A DNA stretch of 64,000 nt from Argopecten irradians (Eukaryota; Mollusca; Bivalvia; Pectinida; Pectinidae): NCBI RefSeq assembly GCF_041381155.1, contig NC_091136.1, positions 46,552,284 through 46,616,283 of the forward strand, written 5' to 3'. Within the stretch, counting starts at the first letter, position 1; each line of letters opens with the position of its first letter. Shown here piece by piece: positions 25,881-39,100 of the stretch. The notes beneath the pieces were generated by a model. It saw only the letters and a list, made by a program, of their open reading frames with translations. It searched no databases and had not been told where the DNA came from. The position numbers were made by a program, and so were the translations under genes.

Positions 25881-26236
25881 TTATTATTTAAATTTTACCC
25901 TCCCTATAAAGGTTATGGGTTTAATGCTTGACGTCGGCATTATTATTTAAATATTACCCTCCCTATAAAGGTTATGGGTTTAATGCTTGACGTCGGCATT
26001 ATTATTTAAATTTTACCCTCCCTATAAAGGTTGCGGGTTGAATTCTTCACGTCGGCAATATTATTTATATTTACCCTCCCTATAAAGGTTGGGGGGGTTG
26101 ATTCTTGACGTCGGCATTATTATTTAAATTTTACCCTCCCTATAAAGGTTGCGGGTTGAATTCTTCACGTCGGCAATATTATTTATATTTACCCTCCCTA
26201 TAAAGGTTGGAGGTTTAATGCTTGACGTCGGCATAA
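25881..26236. repeat. 58-bp minisatellite, left block, six copies
   Basis: The unit contains TTTACCCTCCCTATAAAGGT and TTGACGTCGGCATTATTATT. Six copies are present here, and two more follow at 26701-26800 after a MITE block. Confidence 0.9.
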
Positions 26237-26240
26237 TAAC

Positions 26241-26576
26241 TTTTCTTTCATACCTAAGGGTGTAATACTGGCTGGTCTAGGGCAATACACTCATCTCGCC
26301 TGAGGCTGTATTGCATGGCTACCCATACAATAAAGCCTCGTGACGTAACGGCGTCAACAAAATTTGTATTTTCTGGGTAAAATTTTAGCATTTTTTCACA
26401 ATTTTGACTGAGTTTATTATAAAAGATGCAAACAACGGAATTTTTGTTGAAAATATCACGTAATCTTTCATGTATGGAAATTGACTTTCAGTCGTGGATT
26501 TCTTTGAACTTATTTCAAAATGGTGGGATATTATAGTTGTAAAATTGCAAAAAAAACGTTGAGGTATGAAAGAAAA
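26241..26576. mobile_element. MITE interrupting the 58-bp minisatellite
   Basis: The terminal inverted repeats TTTTCTTTCATACCTAA (from 26241) and TTGAGGTATGAAAGAAAA (to about 26576) differ at one position over 16 bp. The interior shares CTGAGGCTGTATTGCATGG and CGTGACGTAACGGCGTCAAC with the repeat at 7150-7420. It is non-coding. Confidence 0.7.
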
Positions 26577-26578
26577 AT

Positions 26579-26697
26579 ACTCTTTCATAAGTGGATATGA
26601 AGGATATGGATATTCTATCGGCAAACCTCGAGTTTTACTACATTTTGTGACCCTCGGGTAGAATATCCCTATCCTTCATATCCACATATGAAAGAGT
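26579..26697. repeat. Long hairpin abutting the MITE
   Basis: Arms of about 40 bp (26579-26619 and 26658-26697; ACTCTTTCATAAGTGGATAT against ATATCCACATATGAAAGAGT) pair with few mismatches around a 38-nt loop. It sits between the MITE end and the return of the 58-bp array, so it may be part of the same insertion. Confidence 0.7.
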
Positions 26698-26700
26698 CTT

Positions 26701-26800
26701 ATAATATTTACCTATAGGGGGTTTGATTCTTGACGTCGGCATTATTATTTATAGTTACCCTCCCTATAAAGGTGGGGTGTTTGATTCTTGACGTCTACAT
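26701..26800. repeat. 58-bp minisatellite, right block, two copies
   Basis: It continues the unit of 25881-26236 (TTGACGTCGGCATTATTATT, TACCCTCCCTATAAAGGTG), confirming that the MITE and hairpin block split one array. Confidence 0.85.
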
Positions 26801-27376
26801 TAAAACGTCCTCTTTATCAACTAAAACAATAGATGAGACATAACTATATTTTTGTTAAACTATTTTATTTCCTGCCTTTTTCTAATGTAGTATCGAGTAA
26901 ACGTGTAATAAAAAATAGACAATGCAATGGTCCCAATTTTAAGCAAAATTTATTTTTCTTGCATTCTACTGAAAACATTCATCAATTTTATAAACCGGTC
27001 TTCCAATGATATATATATACGTGTAATAAAAAATAGTGTGTGTGTGTGTGTATCATGCATAAAAGGTATGTATATTAGTCTTTTCTGGAAAATGACCGAT
27101 TAACATAGTTTGTGACCAACTGAGTCGAGAAAACCGACAAATTTACTGAAGGATGAAGTGAAAAATATGTAAACGATATACCGAAGAACTACACACGTAC
27201 GACAAATAGGACTACAAATACAGACTCAATTATGTAGCCTACACGCTCTGGTGACATGGGTAGCGTAAAACACAATTTGATCAGAAAATAAAGAATGACA
27301 GGCAAATAGAGCGTGTAGTCCTTACCTGTGTGTTTGACACATGTGAAAATACAGATAGAGCTCGGCCATCAACAGC

Positions 27377-30300
27377 ATGCTGCAGGACAGTTCCTCCCGA
27401 TGGATGCTCCTCATCTGTCTGTTCATCGCCTTAGTATTGGCTGTAGTGGGGTTTGGTACTCCCAACTGGTACAAGGTACTGGTGGCTAACCAGATATCCT
27501 TCACTGCCGGCTTCTTTGATGCCTGTGTCCAATCAACATGCTTCACCTATTTGAAGTACTTTAATTTGGATCATTACAGCGGTAAGATTTTATTATTGAT
27601 AGTTTACATTTCCTTTCCCATCTTTTTTGGAATTAATAGCTAATTAACAGTATTGTGTTGTAAAATTAATTCTTTCATCAGGTACACCAGGAAATAGTTT
27701 GATATATGAACATGTTAGTATATCTAGCCTGATAGCATTATAAAGTATTAATACATAATCTGAAGTCTAGTTTATGGATTTCATTCAGTAAACATTTCTC
27801 TTGTAATACAGTTTTTCCATTGTATGTAAAAAATAAGGGACATCCAAAACATTTTCCCTATTTAACAATGACCAAATAAACGAGAACAAATTGTATTTGT
27901 ACTATTCTAAAGTAGCATTGTATCTAGAAAGATATGGTGGGTTGACTAAGGCATTTGATAGTAAGGTTTGTTCAGAAGTTGTATGTGTTATCACAGGATC
28001 TGAGATGACAGGCGTACCTTGAATATCTCTAATCCTACTACAATCTTAAAAAAGAAACTTTCACTCGTCATTTAGAACCTAGGAAGTGCAGTGTCATTCA
28101 CTGGCTAAAACTATACTAGTAACAGGATATACCTGTGAGTTGCTCTGTACAACAATTTGTAAGCGGAGTTGTTAAACAACTTTTGTCTAACCATCCAACC
28201 GTAACCTAAAGAATGGAATATAAATAGACAGGGTGTTAACATCCTGACGGGATTGTCTGGTATATATCCTTGTAGTTAGAGCTAACAAAATAATAGTATA
28301 CACATTTCCTATATAACTTAACTTCGTGTAGAATATATATAGATGTAATAAAAAACATACAACTTGTTTTACAACCAGTCACGTCGATACTGTACAGTTA
28401 TGTATTTCTGGTTAACAAAGGGGAACCACTCTGTTTCATTTCTGTAACATTATTTTCTTTTATTTATTTATTTATTTAAATATTTATTCTTAAAATAAAG
28501 TTTTAGTAGCATTTCCGTATGGTATCACTGTTACAAATAAAGAGCAATTCTAAAATAAATACACTTAAAATAAATCCTGTATCATAGTCATGTTCTATCT
28601 TAAACTGTTCGTATTAAAATTGAATAAATGGTAATAAAACAGTATAATCGGCCAGTTTCGCCAATCAAAAAGGTCGTGATCTTCGATAAAAACGAGACCA
28701 TCAAATGCTGGTGAATTGGAAAGGACCTCTTTCACGATTTACCCGATTTTTATAAGTAAAGGTAAAATTTTCATAAACATGTTGGTATCCCATGAAATAA
28801 CGAAAAATTACGGTTATTCCGTCTTTACAGGGTTATCTGTTCTTGCGGGAACGTATTTATTGTGACGCCATCAGTTTGCAGTGGTCACGTAATATTTTAC
28901 AGAGAAAACGGCGCGCGTTTTGCTCACAAAATAATGACGTCACAATGGATACTTACCCCCAAACACGGAATAAAGTAGTACATATAGAGATTGAACAGTG
29001 TTTTGATTGCGTTAAAGGTGGTATGAACGCAATGGGATACAGACATATTCAATGTAGCGCGTTAGCGCTACATGTAGAATACATGTATGTCTGTATCCCT
29101 TTGAGTTCATACCACCTTTAACGCAATCAAAACACTCTTCAATCTTTATATTTACATAAATAACTGTACTTTTACGTCAAATTTAAAACGGTGATGGTTG
29201 CTAAGTTGGGTAACTACGGTAGTCAGGATGACCGAAGCTATAGTTCCGATTATTGAATGTTATAGCTGCAGTTTGATTTGAAATATAAGAATGACACCTT
29301 TAAATTATTTTTAAACTATGTTTTTTTTCAATTTGATAATGTATCAATAATGTCCCTTTTGAATAAAAATTGAGATAACCGAGGCGAAACGACTACCGGT
29401 ATATTATCGTTGTCAGAGTAGTGATGCTGTCCGAAGTGGAGCGAGCCGGCATATTTGATTTTCAACCGAGGAAAGTAACTATGAAATAGCCTGTTTATCA
29501 AATGGTATGACTGTTGAGCTGCTGAATGTTTGTAATGTATGTATCGATCTACGTACGCGATATAGACTAAATTCTTCATAGTCACGACTTTTATTTTATT
29601 GTACGGATGATAGTGTTTGCATGGTGTGTGACTGACGTAACTATGGAATTCCTCGAACATTCCTGAGGAAAGCGCCCGGTTGTAGCCTCGACCAGCAATT
29701 CTTTTTGTTGTTTATTACCGTTACAATGCTTGAACACATATTCTGTTTTGATGTCAAATACATTTTAATTGGATCTAATAACAACTCTTATCATTATTTT
29801 GAATCCGACAACGAGGAAACTTTGTTTACACTTCATACCGTAGACAAACCGAGTAGGCTAATGACGAGCATGATATTGTCTGTGCCGCCTAAGGATCAGT
29901 CTAAGACAAATAGAAGACCGAAATCGTTTTTTAGTTTATTATTAATTCAAAGCAAATATGTCATCTGTGAAAAGGTAAAATATAAATTAAGTAATTAAAG
30001 TTTATTTAGATTATCATATGACGCAAAATCTTACCGAAGCGTTAACTAGAAGTATTTCAATCCTACTATGGGTTTGTACTCATACGTCGTTGCGTTTACG
30101 CTAATTTGAACGCAACTCCCCTCCCGTTGACTAAATAGGGGCATATGTAAATATATACTATTTAGACGCCACAAGCCTTTGCTATGATAAATATCAAATA
30201 ATCTTAAAGTATACACGAGTCAATCACTACTCAACATTGTTACTTTTTTACCGACAGGTGACCATGCCGGCTGTATTGTATTCCATGTGTTCGGCATTAT

Positions 30301-32745
30301 CCTGACAGCTGTGGCCGTCCTTCTACTGACGTGTGTGGTGTTTAAATGCGATGATGACTGTGTTGGACTCGGATGTTACTCCCTCCAACGCCGGTATATG
30401 TATATCATCGTCCTGACCTTATTAGCCGGTAAGATACGTAAATACTATTATAGATTTGGTTCTCTTATTTAAACAGCGTCTTTCATTTGATTTATCATTA
30501 GTCAGCCAGTAACATAGAAATCCTTTGTAACACTGCAAGAGCATCTTCCTGAGCCAAGGCTTCTGATTATGTTACAGAAAGCATGTGAAGGGGCTGTTAT
30601 AAATTAGAGAATCATCCAATACAAATACAAGGTAGTCAATAAAAATCAAACTATACTTTCATGATTGAGTTCAGACCATTAGAATAAAAACTTTTACAGT
30701 CCCCCATCCCCCATCATTTCCCCCACAAAATTTTCCATCTTAAATAACTTTAAAATATCGGTAGCATTAATTCCAATGTCGTAGATAAGAACCTCCATAT
30801 AAACAGCCATCAGTAACAAATAAGACTTTTAACCAACAGGATAACAACTACTATAAGACTGTAACATAAGTAAAACATAAGGTCAGTTAAAGATGCTCCA
30901 CCGCCGACAGACCATAAATGATACTCATCATTTAAATAACAATTGGTGTTTAATCGTGTATATATATATCTAATTAACACAAAAAATAATATGAAATAAT
31001 TTATTTTGCTTTTGGTGCATGCGCAGTCAAAACTTCATTCTATATAGAACATAGTGCCACGGAATTTTTTCGGGATGCAATTAATTATTTTTGATATTTT
31101 CATTTTGAAGTAAAATTAGAAGCTCAAACTTTTCAATGGTGGTAATGGTGTAAAGTAAGAAACTTTTGTAACTGAAGAAAAATACCAAATCGTCTGATCC
31201 TCTTTTTGATAGTGAAAAAATACCATTTGTCAGCGATGGAGCATCTTTATGTCACTATAAATAAATCTACAGCTATAATACAACGCTGGCTTCAAACAGA
31301 CACTTGACTTCTCGCATTCACATGTCATCTGAACAGTAAAGAGGATATTCGGTTTGAAAACGAAAAACTACACGTTATTTATGAGCAGATAAAGGCCCAT
31401 GATATTTTCTATTATTCTGTCTTTATTAATACCGTCGAAAACAAGGGTTTCTTTAAGGATACCTGTCAAATCTCTTAATATAGCAGGAAATCAGCCTGAC
31501 ATTCAAATTATTTGAAATATTTGAAATTGATAACTTATTGTATGATCTTGTTATTTATCTTATTTATCTAAAAATCCTTAGCATCTATGTTGATAGACTC
31601 GTTGCTGATAACAATGCAAAACGAGATTTCGAGATCCCAAAACGATGTGCGTAAAGTACAATTACCCAACTCTCCCATGGTTCATTGCGTCACCACATTC
31701 ACCTATGTCAACGGCTTACGGACTGGCCTTCTGTTGACCTCGGGTCACAGAATATTACGTCATTTTTGACGATTGATTATTACGCTGTGCTCACTTTATA
31801 TATGATGTCACAGTGATTGTTTTTAAACGGCGGACGTCGTATGCAAATCGTAACTTTTTGCGTACAAATGAATAAAATTATCCGCAAAAGAATAATTGTT
31901 CCGAAATTCGTTTTTCAAGAATATTCAAGAAATGTACGTTAGCTGTTGACAGGGGTGAAATGGGGACCGCAATACAACCTGGGAGAGATTGCAATTTACC
32001 GTCGGTTACACCCATCTTCCAGTGATCATGACGTCATCTTTTAACGATAATCACCAAAAGATGGGAGTAATCGACGGTAAATCACACTTGATCCACGTTA
32101 TTTTGGGATTTCGAAAACCATGTATTCATGGGTCTTAAAGAAAATGTATATCATCACAATATCAAATGAGTTTTTTTAAAGATTCCAAATGACTGATCTT
32201 GTACCAAATGTATTGACTGATGATAAATCATATCTCTTGAGACATGTTTCTGTTCTATAGGTATCTGTCTGCTGGTTACGGTGGTGTGGTTCTATGTGGC
32301 CTTTATACGAGATGGGCTTGGACGCGGAAACCTGCCCGGAACCTTGGACATGAGGGTCGACTACTCTTTCGGTCTCACCGCCGCAGCTGCCTCACTCCTC
32401 ATCGTCATTGGCCTTTTGCTTATTTTCTGTCGGTACCAACAATACGATTACGAAAGGCCATACAAGCCACGACCTAAAATGGTCCTGGAGCCAGTGTACC
32501 GTCCCTCTACCCCTGAACCCGTCCGGGTAGTGCAATATGAGAAGCCTGTTTACTCTAGAACCATGACACCAGAACCTGTCACGTATAGGGTGGAGCCGCC
32601 AAAGTCTCACTACACGATCGAACGACCAGCTCCTGTCCGGATCAGTTCGTCATACCGACCCCCGTCACCCAAAACCTACAGGTACACCACAGCCGAGGAG
32701 CCTGCCTACGCTTCTAGGAGTACATACATAGAACGCCGGTATTAG
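27377..32745 (+). CDS. Claudin-like tetraspan gene 2, three coding exons
   Basis: Exons are 27377-27581, 30258-30428 and 32261-32745. Both introns are phase 1 with good GT-AG sites, giving 286 residues. TM1 is residues about 10-30 (MLLICLFIALVLAVVGFGTP), followed by W31 and A-G-F-F-D-A-C50-x4-C55, a first extracellular loop of the claudin/PMP22 type in which GFF stands where claudins have GLW. Exon 2 encodes TM2 (GCIVFHVFGIILTAVAVLLL), a short cytosolic loop with three Cys (CDDDCVGLGC) and the start of TM3. Exon 3 encodes TM3, a second loop ending in VDYSFG, TM4 and a 100-residue tail rich in Pro, Tyr and Arg, with a TPEPV repeat and a YRYTT block near the terminal ERRY. AATAAA at 32808-32813 may be the polyadenylation signal. 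By family it should be a plasma-membrane protein of cell contacts or membrane organisation; the actual role is not known. Confidence 0.88.
28988..29145. repeat. Long near-perfect hairpin (about 72-bp arms)
   Basis: The left arm (ATTGAACAGTGTTTTGATTG onward) and right arm (29066-29145) are complementary over about 70 bp with few mismatches around a tiny loop. It lies in intron 1 of claudin-like gene 2. It is probably a MITE that is nearly all inverted repeat, and as RNA it would form a long double strand. Confidence 0.8.
30888..31250. mobile_element. MITE, TTAAAGATGCTCC family
   Basis: Left end TTAAAGATGCTCCACCGCCG and right end (GTCAGCGATGGAGCATCTTT) are inverted repeats of about 22 bp. The length is 363 bp and it is non-coding. 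It sits in intron 2 of claudin-like gene 2. A diverged relative in opposite orientation lies at 34412-34720, and an orphan terminus at 24254. Confidence 0.75.
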
Positions 32746-32813
32746 AGGAGATATTATACTATTTAGTGATCAGGTATCAACATTCATCTGGAGTGGTTAA
32801 TATAAGAAATAAA

Positions 32814-34411
32814 AGTGTTTTTAGAAGCAGACATTGGACCTGTATTCCAATGGGAAGAGTCTAGACATGAACTGTTATTCTAAATAGTGACTGTTTTGTA
32901 ATTTTTATTTAAGATTATTACATTATTCAGATGTTTTAAAACGAGAGTAAAAAAGATTATTGACAAAATCCTATCCTAAAAGTTTTATTTGAATAACATG
33001 GTCTCTTCATGAAAACTAGAGTTACATGTATCGTTGTATTGTTCAGGTGTAAGAATTTCACTTTCGTTTTCGCTTTTCGTGTCATCCCTAAACTAGTCGC
33101 TAACAGGTTTTCTACAGGTATTCGACCCGGTGATCTGATCAAATCAGAAACTCTGGTGAACTTGATATACTTGACACTAACGAAAGGTATCAGACTAGTT
33201 ACACCCGAATAATATTTATTTTTTTCGGATTTATTAAACTAGTCCGTTTATTCAGAAAGATGACATAATTTCGAAAAACATAAACTTACTGATTTTTTTT
33301 GGCAAGCATATCCAAACATAATCAATGTCACTCGCAGACAACATGTCATTTGCACCTACCAATTGAATGATCACCTTTTATCACTAGCTCATTCAATCAG
33401 GTTTTCCGTAACTGTAAAATAGTATACAGTACAAATTTCTCGATGTGGATCATCCATTCTATTTTGCTTAATAATAAATACTTATTTCATATACAATTTC
33501 GGGTTGTTCTTCCACAAATTGCTAACTAGTCAACTGACTAAAGCTCCAGAATAAACGTTTGGAGCTTCAACATATTCCATGTGACAATAATATTACTTTC
33601 TCTCAAGAAAACAATTCTAATAGTAATTTATGAAAATGTCTGCGATCTGATCAGTTAACAGAATAGGGATGATCTACCTAGGGATCGTTAAGTGTTGTGA
33701 AACACCAGACTTGCATAGATTTTTCAAAATTTTGATATTTCGATAGAATCTTCCCTATATACAAATAGAAAATATTTTCTCACCAGAAGCTTTTATTAAA
33801 ATATCATCTATTCCTACCACCTTTATAAAATATTTCACCTAATGAATGCATTACTTTAAAACAAACAAAAATGAAAATGCCAGGTTATGAAAAGTACTCC
33901 TTTAAAATTATACTCTTTGCATTTTTCATTATTACATTATAGTACGTCTTGGAGAAGTAATAGAACACAATTTAAGCTATATATTAACATCATATGCATA
34001 TACTTGTATGAAACCTCATACGGTCCTATGTACTATTACTGTATAAACATCGGTTATATTTTATGAGTAATAAATTTTGTAGTGTAATCTATTTTATAGA
34101 CACGACACTTATTTAAAATAAAAAACGAATATTTACTTTTATCTTTTGTTTATCTCTATCTGAAGGTGGCGCACAAGTATATACAATTCCTAATGCATAT
34201 TCTGGTTAAATGGGTTATCGCCCTTACATCAACGAGACGTACCTGTTCCCTGAATAGTATTTACTCAGCGCAAATTGAATCTCTAGACGTTTTGAACAAG
34301 GTACACAATATTTATGAATGGGGCTTTAATGCATGATGGTATCGTTTGTGTGTAGGTATTAACTATCCATAACTGAACGATTCATATAATTATGGATGGA
34401 TGATATTTTTC
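32814..34411. other. Intergenic, nothing recognised
   Basis: Sequence between the probable polyadenylation site of claudin-like gene 2 and the next MITE. It is AT-rich and I see no splice-bounded frame or repeat terminus. Confidence 0.45.
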
Positions 34412-34720
34412 TTAAAGGTGCTACACCGCCGACGAATGATTTTATCTATTAAAACAGGAGCACACCAATAAGTAATTTGTTTTCTTCAGTAACAAACGTT
34501 CATTATTTACACTTTTACCACCATTGAAATGTTTGAGCTTCTTATTTTACTTCAGAATAAAAATATAGCATTTAATTAATTGCATCACGATGCCCTATAT
34601 GGAATGTGCATCCACCAAAAATATATATATATTATTTTATATTATTTTTTATGTTAATTAGACATACATTTACATGAGTAAACACCAATAATTGCTCAGA
34701 TGATGATTATTGTTTCTGCT
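34412..34720. mobile_element. Diverged MITE, TTAAAGATGCTCC family
   Basis: The left end TTAAAGGTGCTACACCGCCG matches the family terminus. The interior is homologous to 30888-31250 in reverse orientation, sharing TTGAGCTTCTTATTTTACTT and TTAATTAATTGCATC. The expected right terminus is lost or too diverged to see. Confidence 0.65.
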
Positions 34721-34914
34721 CGGACCAATTTTGTTATCATTTGATTTCAACAAAGCTGCTTCAGATTAACATAAAAAAACTCAAACATCTGTAAGTATTT
34801 ATAAGACATGTAAAGCACCAGATATAATGTCTAACATTGCCAATCTACATACCGTAATGCACTCTATTATCGCGTATACAAACTATTTTTCGCGCCTTCC
34901 AAAATACCAGTGAA

Positions 34915-35121
34915 TACTGCAAACCAACTTTCTTTCGCTTCCGATTTATTTACGTGAATTTCGCGATCCAAGTGAATTCGGCTAAGTTTACATCTAAATA
35001 ATGACATTGATAGGAATTACCAGTCATATTTGTTAGATCCCCGAATGTTAACCTTCGCGAACTTGTTTTGAAAAGGATATCACAAAATTTAATAGCCGCG
35101 ACAGAAAGTTGGTTAACAGTA
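34915..35121. mobile_element. MITE, TACTGTAAACCAACT family, copy 3
   Basis: The ends TACTGCAAACCAACTTTCTT and AGAAAGTTGGTTAACAGTA form an inverted repeat of about 20 bp. It is 207 bp long, non-coding, and lies about 1 kb upstream of claudin-like gene 3. Confidence 0.7.
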
Positions 35122-36148
35122 CATAAATTCGCGTTCAATGGTTATGTTTTACCTTTTTTAAAATTAGGTTTTATACAATTATTTGCGAGACAATTGTATT
35201 CGCATTTGAGCATTCTCGAGAAATAATACGAAAATGTGTACCTCTCGAAAGTCCTTGTAAACACCCATTGGTCATGATAGAGAACTGGAGATAGATACAA
35301 GGGAAATAATTCACGGTGTAATGTAAAGTTGTATTTTTCCTGGAATATGTCGGTTAAACTAATGACGAAATGTTAATTATATCACTCCCAAAGAATCAAA
35401 CAACATTTTCTTCCCATCATTTATTGGATTATATGAGAATATCTTAACCCCCATTATCATTGCAATATACACAAAGAACATTGGTGTTATTGTGTAAGCC
35501 AAAGTTGTGTTTTATTGGAGATGACTTCTGCTCCAAGGTTAAGAACACTGTCTATTCCCACAAATAAATTATATATTGCAGAATTATTTGATATACGGGT
35601 TAATATAGAACCAACCTAGATAAAGTTTTTGATAAAACCAGTGATTATCATAGGGGTGAATTGTAAGTAATCTTATGAAAACTTATTTTAAATCTAAAAC
35701 ATTACAAAGGACCAAAGAATACACAGACGGACACGTTGAGACACTGCATTGTATATATACAACGTGAAGCTAGAACAGTGATATGGGTCTCTGGCTACCA
35801 CGCCCTCTCTCTGATTAAGAATGGGTACCACGTGACAGGGTGAATAGCCATTACATCAATGGAAGTTAACAGAAACTGGTTTTTGACGAAGTATTTTAAC
35901 ACACGCCACCCATATATATAATACACACGCCCGTTTAACAATCCTTTTTTAATGTTTTGTAATGCTTCAATGAATTTGTATAGATGGGACTAGTTGTTAT
36001 TGGTGGTGATTAGGGCGAGTGTGTATATACCCGAGTAGACAGCAAGCAATAAAACAGGGCAAGTAAGTCTAGTAATAACATCTACCACTGGGAACAGATA
36101 AATAGTGACGTCATCACACCACAATACGCCGGGAATGCAATACAAACC

Positions 36149-39100
36149 ATGAGGGGCTATTCTGACCATCCACAACGGTCCGAACGTGGACGTCGCGACC
36201 TTATGATGGCCAACGCTCCTTGCCAGTGGCTGGTACTGTTCCTCCTACTAGCGGTGCTAGTATTGGCCATAGTGGCATTTGCCACACCTAACTGGGCCCA
36301 TATTTCGTTGACCGGCAACAATGTAGCCTTCAATTTTGGCTTTTTCGATGCATGCCAATCTGGATCATGTTCCACATATCTGAGTTTCTTCCGCCTTGAA
36401 CGATACAGTGGTAAGTAAATTATTTGGAGAAATCAAACAGTGCCCTCCAGTCAAGCGCTAGGTTTAATCAACATTATACATACTGTATTGTAGTTTGTGA
36501 TCAATTGTTTGTATTTATTTCCAATGAAATATTTATGTATAAACAGGAGTCATTCTAAATATATGAAGTCTCAGGGAGCATCAGATATCATTGTAATGAA
36601 GTTTAAATGAAACATCCGGCTTTGCAAAATTTATAGGGAAATATTTCAACCAAGTCAAATCAGCGAGTTTAATTTCCTTTCTTATCAACACATGTTTGTT
36701 TACAGGTAATTTAAAGACTATGACATTTGGTGAACGTATACAATTTACTGCAAATTATAAAATGAGATAGAACATTGCTGTGGATTTGTATTGTATATAA
36801 ATGAAGTGAAAATAGTGGTCGAAAACAAGGTCTAATAAAACTAGGTTTAGGCAAGAAATCTGCGTAGTCATCCGTGGAAGCGAAGCTAGATAGGGCGACA
36901 CGGCATTCCTTACCTCAGAATTTCTATTGTTATTCATGTCATGACAGTGAGATACGGTGTCTCCTTTACCGTCAAACATAGAACTTATCACACAATGTAT
37001 ACAAATAGACAAAAGTTATACGAAATGGCAGTGGTTTCAAAATATCTATAAACATTATCTCTCTGTGTTGATGTACCATTATCTATATTCATACTGTCGA
37101 GAAAACTGTCAAGATTATTTCATGGTGGATACAAATGCATGGTGGTATGGTGGGTTAGGCTTAAAAGCTTAAGGGAATTACATCAATTCAACCTGTATAT
37201 AATCCAACTGTTGTTCAAACGGTCCTTTTACTAAACATTTTCACAATAATTCGTTACAAACAGTTTGATGACCCGTAGCTACAATCGTCAAATTCTACGT
37301 AAACCTTGATACAAACCTCCCTGAAAACAAACCGTTTATCACTTTCTTCACATAGACCAACTCTTTTATTATAGACACCAATCCTGTCCTATTTACCAAC
37401 TGTATCACATATATCCAAAACTATAATTAGAATGTAAAAACATTCACTCGTCACAACTACTATAATATAAGCCAAGCAAATCTAAGTAAGGTATATAGTT
37501 ATATGAATGTAGTTGATATTTAAAGCGTGACCATTATGACGTCACAATCTTGACGTAGACACGTCAACTGATCACCGTCGAAATCTTCGATAAACGGTTT
37601 TCTTTGTCTAACCCTAACAACTTTAAAGTAGAGACCTCCAATAATATTAGCATTAAACTTTGAAGATTGTCTGCAAAGCTCTGGCATCAATATAGACCAT
37701 AGATATGTATGTGCTATTGGAACAATGTATGCCTTTATGACACCCTCGCTATACTGACAACTTTGTGTTTATCATTAGGTGTGATGGTCGGCCTGATTCT
37801 GTTCATGCTGTTGGCTATACTAAGTTTCACCTTGGCATTCTTCTTCTGTTTTTCGTCCGTTTGTGTAAATGTACTCAGAGAGTGTTGCCGAGGAGGATGC
37901 GGCACGGACAAACAGAAGATCCTTGCATGCGCATTCTTCACTTTACTTGGAGGTTGGTATAACGCCAAATTATGTCCTTAAAATGTTAATAGCACATCAT
38001 AAGTATCTTATAACATGTCATTTTAGTCGGTAACATATCATGTTCTTTGTGCGAGATGAGCTTTACTGTCTCATGAAAGCCTCGATGTATTTTATTTTAG
38101 GCTTGTAGACCTAGATAGTATAATACATGAAATCAGATCGTTAATAAGGTTCAGCCATTGTTTACTTATCATATTCCATAGATTGCCAGATTGAAAAAAT
38201 ATGTCTGAAACAAGAGACGTTACAACCTATACATATGTGAAATTAACGTTTACATTTTATTATTAGGATTATAATAAAACCAATTATTCATTATTACTGT
38301 ATTCGTTGTCAACGTAAAACTGATATCACAACGTAAATGATACAGAGCTTAAAAATTTTCAGCTTTAAAAGAAAAAAGTAAAAAAAAATATAATAATGAA
38401 ACGGACATATATTATATAAATATATTATTATGATATATTTTTATACCACATAGATATACATTAATATGTGTATTTTTTAACCTGAGTTGGTTTGTTAAAA
38501 GGATAGAATACCTTCGCTTTATGCTTACTTTTACGCATTTTATCCAGACAAATGTACCAAATTATAAGATCAACAACGCTAGATAATTTTTAAACATTAA
38601 AGCATTCCAATAACAATGAAATATAGGAGATTTTAGTTTGTTATTTTCATTCTTAATACCATTTTTCAATTCTTTATTTTATTGGAAAACTAAGAAGGAT
38701 ATCGCAACAATCTTAATTTAGATCATATAACATAACAATGAAGTGTTAATCTTATTGTTCTACAATAACGTCTATGTGGAATAACACGAATGGACTATTT
38801 ACTATGTCCAGTTGGTATTATACCGTGATGTAACCTAAACCCTACCTGGCGGGATTGACCATAGGTGGAGCGATTAAAACAGGGATATTTCTTTATACCT
38901 AAAATCAATTCACATTCTCTGGATTTCTAGATCCCTGGATAAAAGAATCCGATTTTATGCTAACAAAGAAGGTGTAGGTGGTGTGGGGGTGTATTATCTC
39001 ACAGGAGTACAAGCTATTTATATCCATTGTTGTCCTCTGTTCAAGATTCATCTTGTCTAGCAAAGAGTAACAGCATTGATATTTTCATGAGCAATTTGTA

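Noticed and set aside
32392-32610. Minus-strand open frame across exon 3 of claudin-like gene 2
   Set aside because: It is a shadow of the plus-strand coding frame, which has splice sites, membrane segments and paralogues.
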